Part shown: positions 59,123 through 64,000 of the stretch, piece by piece
Layout of the letters: every line of letters starts with the position of its first letter
How positions within the stretch are numbered: position 1 is the first letter of the stretch
Assembly (NCBI RefSeq): GCF_002161765.1
Contig: NZ_NFIN01000001.1
Span: forward strand, 186,001-250,000
DNA: 64,000 nt
Direction: 5' to 3'
DNA from: Bacteroides sp. An322
Lineage (GTDB): Bacteria; Bacteroidota; Bacteroidia; Bacteroidales; Bacteroidaceae
Position numbers and translations under genes: made by a program
The notes under the pieces: generated by a model
Database searches by the model: none
What the model was told of the DNA's origin: nothing
Seen by the model: only the letters and a program-made list of their open reading frames with translations

Positions 59123-60124
59123 TTAATTTTTATGTTTGTTTGTAAGCGGCAAAGCCACCAATCCATATATACCCAACAAAATTAATAAAAAGGTTTGAAT
59201 CCCGTGCACCAAAAGCGCAAATATTCCGGCATCTTCCTTGCTTACGCCATACATCATCATCATCGTAATGACCGCAAAATGCCACGGCCCGGCTCCGTTG
59301 GGCGTAGGTACAATCACGGCAATGCTTCCCACAACGAAAAGCACTAACCCTGCCATCCAACCCAAATGAGCGGAAAAATCAAAGCTATAAAAAGTAAGGT
59401 AGAAATGCAAGAAATAACAAGCCCAAATGGCTATCGTGTAAAGAATATACAACCACGGACGATGCACCTTACGGATGGACATACATCCTACCCACATGTT
59501 TTGTATCACCCCCTTGACTCGTGCAAAAATAGTCAGATTCCGAATCATCCATATCAGAAACACCAATGCCGCCGCGATGCAAACCAGCGTAATGTAGAAA
59601 TTGGTCGAAGTAAACAAATGAAGGAAAAAAGCCCCGTCGGTGCCCGTTATCCGAAAGAAACGGGCAAAAATACCGGACTGCAAAATCAAGGTCACCCCCG
59701 TAATCAACAAAACACAGACCGAATCTATCAAACGTTCAGACACTACCGTACCCAAAGATTTAGAAAAAGATACATTATCGAATCTCGCCAAAATGCCGCA
59801 TCGCGAAACTTCACCAATACGTGGAACCACCAAATTTGCCGCGTATGACACAAAAATAGCATACACACTATTCGAAAGCTTGGGAAATTCACCTAAGGGA
59901 TACAAAGCCAGATTCCATCTCCAGCCCCGGAAAAGATGAGCCAACACGCCGAATACCAACGAAAACAACATCCAACCGTAATCCATTTCCCTTGCCAAAA
60001 CCTGACGCACCTGCCCGAAATCGAATCCGTGGTACGTCCAAACTAAGATAGCCGCCCCTAAAATCAGAGGCAAGACAATCTGAAAGACCTTATTTATCCA
60101 CTTTTTTATATCAGTTCGTTCCAA
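59123..60124 (-). CDS. UPF0104/flippase-like transmembrane protein
   Basis: This 333-residue polytopic protein has about eight hydrophobic segments and the signature of the LPG-synthase-TM/UPF0104 family (NLVVPRIGEVSRCGIL; TPNGAGPWHFAVITMMM). The family includes flippase-like and glycolipid-synthase-related proteins of unknown substrate. It is directly upstream of pepD (7 bp) and divergent from rsmA, with a promoter in the shared palindrome 60152-60176. Confidence 0.85.
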   Translation of the reverse strand: MERTDIKKWINKVFQIVLPLILGAAILVWTYHGFDFGQVRQVLAREMDYGWMLFSLVFGVLAHLFRGWRWNLALYPLGEFPKLSNSVYAIFVSYAANLVVPRIGEVSRCGILARFDNVSFSKSLGTVVSERLIDSVCVLLITGVTLILQSGIFARFFRITGTDGAFFLHLFTSTNFYITLVCIAAALVFLIWMIRNLTIFARVKGVIQNMWVGCMSIRKVHRPWLYILYTIAIWACYFLHFYLTFYSFDFSAHLGWMAGLVLFVVGSIAVIVPTPNGAGPWHFAVITMMMMYGVSKEDAGIFALLVHGIQTFLLILLGIYGLVALPLTNKHKN

Positions 60125-60151
60125 AATCTACGTAGTATTAAAGATTAATGC

Positions 60152-60176
60152 TTAACTTTGCAATGTGCAAAGATAA
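60152..60176. promoter_or_regulatory. Face-to-face -7 boxes of rsmA and the UPF0104 gene
   Basis: The plus-strand -7 is TAACTTTGC (60153-60161) and the minus-strand -7 is TATCTTTGC (60175-60167). The two form an imperfect palindrome TTAACTTTGCA / TGCAAAGATAA with a 3-nt centre. Their predicted starts lie within each other's -7 boxes. Confidence 0.65.
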
Positions 60177-60225
60177 TATCTTGCCGGAATAAAAAAGGTT
60201 ATTTACAAAGAAAATACATACAGGA

Positions 60226-61032
60226 ATGAAATTAGTTAAGCCCAAAAAGTTCTTAGGACAACATTTTTTGAAAGATTTACAGGTTGCACAAGACATAGCC
60301 GACACGGTAGATGCTTGTCCGGACTTGCCGATACTGGAAGTAGGTCCAGGCATGGGAGTACTGACTCAATTCCTCATTCCCAAAGGAAGGCAACTGAAAG
60401 TAGTGGAGCTTGATTTCGAATCGGTCGTTTACCTTCGGGAAAACTTTGCACAATTAGGAGACAATATCATCGAAAAGGATTTCCTGAGAATGGATTTAGC
60501 CGAACTGTTCGACGGAAAACCGTTCGTACTGACCGGGAACTATCCTTATAATATCTCCAGCCAGATATTTTTCAAGATGCTGGACTACAAAGACCTTATC
60601 CCTTGCTGCACGGGCATGATACAAAAAGAAGTGGCAGAACGCATTGCCGCATCTCCGGGCAATAAAACGTATGGCATTCTGAGCATTCTTATCCAAGCTT
60701 GGTATAAAGTGGAATACCTGTTTACGGTGCACGAACATGTTTTCAACCCTCCTCCCAAAGTGAAAAGCGCGGTGATACGCATGACGCGCAACGAGACTAC
60801 CGACTTGGGTTGCAACGAAAAGCTATTCAAACAAATAGTCAAGACGACTTTCAACCAACGGAGAAAGACATTGCGCAACTCCATCTCCACCATATTGGAT
60901 AAAAGCCATCCGCTCAGTGCCGACGCGATATTCAACAAACGCCCCGAACAACTCTCGGTAGAAGACTTTATCGACCTGACCAACCGGGTGGAACAAGCCC
61001 TTGCCGAAGCCCGTGCCAACACAAACCAATAA
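60226..61032 (+). CDS. rsmA: 16S rRNA dimethyladenosine transferase
   Basis: This 268-residue methyltransferase (KsgA/RsmA) dimethylates two adjacent adenines at the 3' end of 16S rRNA. The SAM-binding motif LEVGPGMGVLT and the catalytic NYPYNISS are present; the N-terminal KKFLGQHFLKD is typical. The length agrees with the family. The gene is 28 bp upstream of mgtE in the same direction, and its promoter is in the palindrome 60152-60176. Alternative symbol ksgA. Confidence 0.95.
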   Translation: MKLVKPKKFLGQHFLKDLQVAQDIADTVDACPDLPILEVGPGMGVLTQFLIPKGRQLKVVELDFESVVYLRENFAQLGDNIIEKDFLRMDLAELFDGKPFVLTGNYPYNISSQIFFKMLDYKDLIPCCTGMIQKEVAERIAASPGNKTYGILSILIQAWYKVEYLFTVHEHVFNPPPKVKSAVIRMTRNETTDLGCNEKLFKQIVKTTFNQRRKTLRNSISTILDKSHPLSADAIFNKRPEQLSVEDFIDLTNRVEQALAEARANTNQ

Positions 61033-61060
61033 CGTTCATCTGCTTTATATATAATAAGGT

Positions 61061-62401
61061 ATGGAAAACGAAGAAATAAAGAAAGTATCCGAACTGATTG
61101 AAAACAAGGAATCGGATAAACTGAAAGAGATTCTGAACGACCTGCACCCAGCCGATATTGCCGAACTGTGCAACGAACTGGATGCAGAAGAAGCCCGTTC
61201 CATATATCTGCTATTAGACAACGAGAAAGCAGCCGATGTATTGATTGAAATGGACGAGGACGCCCGGAAGCGTTTCCTCGACCTTTTGCCTTCGGAAACC
61301 ATCGCCAAACGGTTTGTGGACTACATGGATTCGGATGATGCCGTAGACATTATCCGCGACATGGACGAAGACAAGCAAGAGGAAGTCCTCTCGCATATAG
61401 AAGACATTGAGCAGGCAGGCGATATCGTAGACCTGTTGAAATATGATGAAGATACCGCCGGCGGTTTGATGGGTACCGAAATGGTTATCGTCAACGAAAA
61501 CCTGAGTATGCCCGAATGTTTACGTGAAATGCGCATCCAGGCGGAAGATATGGACGAAATCTACTATGTATATGTAGTAGATGACGACGAACGGCTTCGT
61601 GGCGTCTTCCCGTTGAAGAAAATGATTACCAGCCCCTCGGTATCGAAAGTGAAGCACGTAATGAAGAAAGACCCGATATCGGTACACGTAGATACCCCGC
61701 TGGACGAAGTGGTGCAAGTCATTGAGAAATACGACTTGGTGGCACTTCCCGTGGTGGATAGCATCGGAAGGTTAGTGGGGCGGATTACGGTCGACGATGT
61801 CATGGATGAGGTACGCGAACAGGCAGAACGCGACTACCAATTGGCTTCCGGTTTGTCGCAAGACGTTGAATCGCACGATAACATCTTCCGCCAAACCACC
61901 GCACGCCTTCCTTGGCTTCTGATTGGTATGTTAGGAGGTATCGGCAACTCCATGATTTTGGGCAATTTCGACACCACCTTTGCCGCTCATCCCGAAATGG
62001 CTCTCTATATTCCCCTTATCGGTGGAACAGGAGGAAATGTCGGAACACAATCGTCCGCATTGGTCGTACAAGGATTAGCCAACAGCTCGCTCGATGCCGG
62101 AAACACATTCAAGCAAGTATTGAAAGAATCGGTCGTAGCCCTTATCAATGCGACCATTATCTCCATGCTGGTTTATATCTACAACTTTATCCGGTTCGGT
62201 GCCAGTGCCACGGTCAGTTATTCTGTATCCATCAGCCTATTTGCCGTGGTGATGTTCGCATCCATCTTCGGCACCCTTGTCCCCATGACGCTTGAGAAGT
62301 TGAAAATAGACCCAGCCATCGCTACAGGACCGTTTATTTCAATTACCAATGACATTATCGGTATGCTGATGTATATGGGAATTACCGTCCTATTAGCATG
62401 A
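61061..62401 (+). CDS. mgtE: MgtE-type magnesium transporter
   Basis: This 446-residue protein has an N-terminal superhelical MgtE_N domain (PADIAELCNELDAEE; HIEDIEQAGDIVDLLKYDED). Two CBS domains follow (about 130-250), then five membrane helices with the conserved PLIGGTGGNVGTQSS loop near residue 325 and the helix end GPFISITNDIIG. It is the standard Mg2+ channel/transporter architecture, with cytosolic Mg2+ sensing by the CBS part. It lies 28 bp after rsmA, so the two may be co-transcribed. Confidence 0.94.
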   Translation: MENEEIKKVSELIENKESDKLKEILNDLHPADIAELCNELDAEEARSIYLLLDNEKAADVLIEMDEDARKRFLDLLPSETIAKRFVDYMDSDDAVDIIRDMDEDKQEEVLSHIEDIEQAGDIVDLLKYDEDTAGGLMGTEMVIVNENLSMPECLREMRIQAEDMDEIYYVYVVDDDERLRGVFPLKKMITSPSVSKVKHVMKKDPISVHVDTPLDEVVQVIEKYDLVALPVVDSIGRLVGRITVDDVMDEVREQAERDYQLASGLSQDVESHDNIFRQTTARLPWLLIGMLGGIGNSMILGNFDTTFAAHPEMALYIPLIGGTGGNVGTQSSALVVQGLANSSLDAGNTFKQVLKESVVALINATIISMLVYIYNFIRFGASATVSYSVSISLFAVVMFASIFGTLVPMTLEKLKIDPAIATGPFISITNDIIGMLMYMGITVLLA

Positions 62402-62524
62402 TAAAAGAAAAAAATGAAGGGCAACTCAAAAAAAATATCCAAAAAAATATGAAAAACCGATTTTATTCTTTTAATTTGTAATTATGGAATAAATAAACAA
62501 GATATTCTTTAAAATCTACATACG

Positions 62525-64000
62525 ATGGAAGTAAACGAAACAAACCGCCCGCTAACTGAAGTTCCGGCAGAAAATGCACCGGAGACTTCAGTTCCTACTG
62601 TTGAACAAACCGAAAAACCTGCGTATGCCCTAAGGCAGACACAGGAAGAAGTTGTCGCACGTTTGACAGAAATCAACAAAGACGCCTGCAATGCAGACAA
62701 ACAAGAAATCGATTATTTAAAACAAACTTTTTACAAACTGCACAAAGCCGAACAAGACGCAGCGCGTAAAGCCTTTATTGACGGAGGCGGAAATCCGGAT
62801 GATTTCGTCCCTGCTCCCGACCCATGGGAAACAAGGTTCAAGGAAATCATGAGTTCCATCAAAGAAAAGCGAAGCATAATGGCAGCCGAGCAGGAACAGG
62901 AAAAAGAGGAAAACTTGCAGAAAAAGCTTGCCATTCTCGACAAAATGAAAACGTTAACCGAAACGACAGAAGACACGAGCAAGATTTACAGCGAGTTTAA
63001 GCAACTTCAACAAGAATGGAATGAAATCAAGCAAGTGCCTGCAAACAAGGTGAACGAACTTTGGAAATCATATCAGCTTTATACCGAAAAATTCTATGAT
63101 ATGGTAAAGCTGAACAATGAATTCCGCGAATACGATTTCAAGAAAAACCTGGAACAGAAAACACATTTGTGTGAAGCTGCTGAAAAACTGGCAGAAGAAC
63201 CTGATGTGGTTTCAGCTTTCCATCAATTGCAAAAGCTGCACCAAGAATTCAGAAATATCGGTCCTGTTGCCAAAGACTTGCGTGAAAACATTTGGGCACG
63301 GTTCAAAGCCGCATCTACAGCCGTAAACCGCCGTCACCAACAACATTTTGAAATGTTGAAGGAAAAAGAACAGAATAACCTTGACCAAAAAACAGTCATC
63401 TGCGAAATTGCAGAATCCATGGATTATGACAACTTGAAGACATTTGCTGATTGGGAAAACAAGACACAGGAAATCCTTGCCTTGCAAGCAAAATGGAAAA
63501 CCATTGGCTATGCCCCACAAAAAATGAATGTCAAGATATTCGAACGCTTCCGTGCCGCATGCGATGAGTTCTTTAAACGGAAAGCCGCTTTCTTCAAGCA
63601 AATTAAAGAAAGCATGGCTGAAAATTTAGAAAAGAAAAAGGCTTTGTGTGAAAAAGCGGAAGCACTAAAGGACAGTACAGACTGGAAACAAACCGCTGAA
63701 ATCCTGACCCAATTACAAAAGGAATGGAAGACTATCGGACCGGTTGCCAAGAAACATTCGGATGCCGTATGGAAACGCTTCATCGGCGCATGTGACTATT
63801 TCTTCGCTCAAAAGAATAAAGCAACTTCTTCCCAACGCTCGGTAGAAGTAGAAAATATGGCGAAGAAAGAAGAAATCATCAAACAACTGATAGCATTGGA
63901 TGCTTCCGGAAGCACAGATAATAGTACAGCCGAACAAACGCGTGCTTTAATCAAAGAATGGAACAGCATCGGTCATGTACCGTTTAAAGAAAAAGACCGT
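62525..64000 (+). CDS. DUF349 protein (3' end outside window)
   Basis: At least 492 residues of a protein consisting of repeated DUF349 modules, marked by recurring W/I-x-x-I-G-x-V-x-x-K elements (EWNEIKQVPANK, EFRNIGPVAKD, KWKTIGYAPQK, EWKTIGPVAKKH, EWNSIGHVPFKEKDR). The N-terminal region is Pro/Glu/Thr-rich. DUF349 proteins are widespread in Bacteroidetes, with unknown molecular function, possibly cytoplasmic coiled-coil scaffold-like proteins. The ATG at 62525 follows a 123-bp gap after mgtE. The right end is cut by the window. Confidence 0.85.
   Translation, partial: MEVNETNRPLTEVPAENAPETSVPTVEQTEKPAYALRQTQEEVVARLTEINKDACNADKQEIDYLKQTFYKLHKAEQDAARKAFIDGGGNPDDFVPAPDPWETRFKEIMSSIKEKRSIMAAEQEQEKEENLQKKLAILDKMKTLTETTEDTSKIYSEFKQLQQEWNEIKQVPANKVNELWKSYQLYTEKFYDMVKLNNEFREYDFKKNLEQKTHLCEAAEKLAEEPDVVSAFHQLQKLHQEFRNIGPVAKDLRENIWARFKAASTAVNRRHQQHFEMLKEKEQNNLDQKTVICEIAESMDYDNLKTFADWENKTQEILALQAKWKTIGYAPQKMNVKIFERFRAACDEFFKRKAAFFKQIKESMAENLEKKKALCEKAEALKDSTDWKQTAEILTQLQKEWKTIGPVAKKHSDAVWKRFIGACDYFFAQKNKATSSQRSVEVENMAKKEEIIKQLIALDASGSTDNSTAEQTRALIKEWNSIGHVPFKEKDR

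Noticed and set aside
1-64000. tRNA, rRNA genes or complete insertion sequences
   Set aside because: No cloverleaf, rRNA segment or transposase gene was recognised on either strand; small tRNA genes could still be missed without a scan.

Overview
The window is a piece of a Bacteroidales (Bacteroides/Phocaeicola-type) genome. It is cut by the right part of an integrative conjugative element (ICE) of the CTnDOT/CTnERL family. Evidence for the host group is the Bacteroidetes promoter signature (TTTG, about 19 nt, TAnnTTTGC), fimbrillin-family lipoproteins and housekeeping genes of Bacteroidales type (gdhA, pepD, rsmA/ksgA, mgtE, a DUF349 protein). The ICE fills about 1-44,400 and is visibly GC-richer than the host DNA from about 44,400 to 64,000. 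Its left end lies outside the window.

ICE layout. 1-8,778 (minus): transfer operon traA, three DUF3408 genes, traD, E, F, G, a DUF3876 lipoprotein, traI, J and K (traK runs off the left edge). 8,779-9,505: a repeat- and hairpin-rich intergenic region that probably holds oriT. 9,506-13,296 (plus): mobA, mobB relaxase, mobC coupling protein. 13,344-20,641 (minus): regulatory block with a hypothetical gene, an AlbA_2/Schlafen-type regulator, rteC, a DHFR/RibD-like gene with a structured leader, rteB and rteA. 20,678-29,735 (minus): a cargo operon of fimbrial assembly genes and fimbrillins with two contractile-injection-type genes (PAAR and DUF4255) and an HU-like gene next to rteA. This cargo takes the place that tetQ has in CTnDOT. 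30,297-44,066: methylase-helicase, DUF1896, the excision operon xis2c-xis2d-orf3-exc/topB, two extra excisionase-like genes, a small hypothetical gene and an IntDOT-type integrase whose active-site residues fall at the IntDOT positions.

The most interesting signal is a candidate small RNA at 36,734-36,827 (minus), just downstream of topB/exc, where CTnDOT encodes RteR. It has its own -7 box, a 5' hairpin, an unpaired linker and a terminator. The linker contains GGAUUUAGUGG, the exact antisense of an 11-base motif, CCACTAAATCC, that occurs in six ICE leaders. In four of these (traI, mobA, the DUF1896 gene and an excisionase-like gene) the motif ends 7-9 nt before the start codon; the other two are upstream of traE and topB. 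This predicts a seed-pairing regulon controlling transfer, mobilization and excision. A second regulatory signal lies upstream of rteC: three GTGTTCA-N5-TGAACAC palindromes 100-190 bp upstream of a -24/-12 (sigma-54-type) promoter, which fits RteB, a sigma-54 enhancer-binding protein.

Host part (44,437-64,000): DUF2007 protein, secreted protein, lytic transglycosylase, S41 peptidase, coiled-coil membrane protein, fimbrillin-like lipoproteins, gdhA, a receiver/PPDK-N fusion, pepD, a flippase-like membrane protein, rsmA, mgtE and a DUF349 protein cut by the right edge. All functional names rest on motifs and family memory; no database search was possible.
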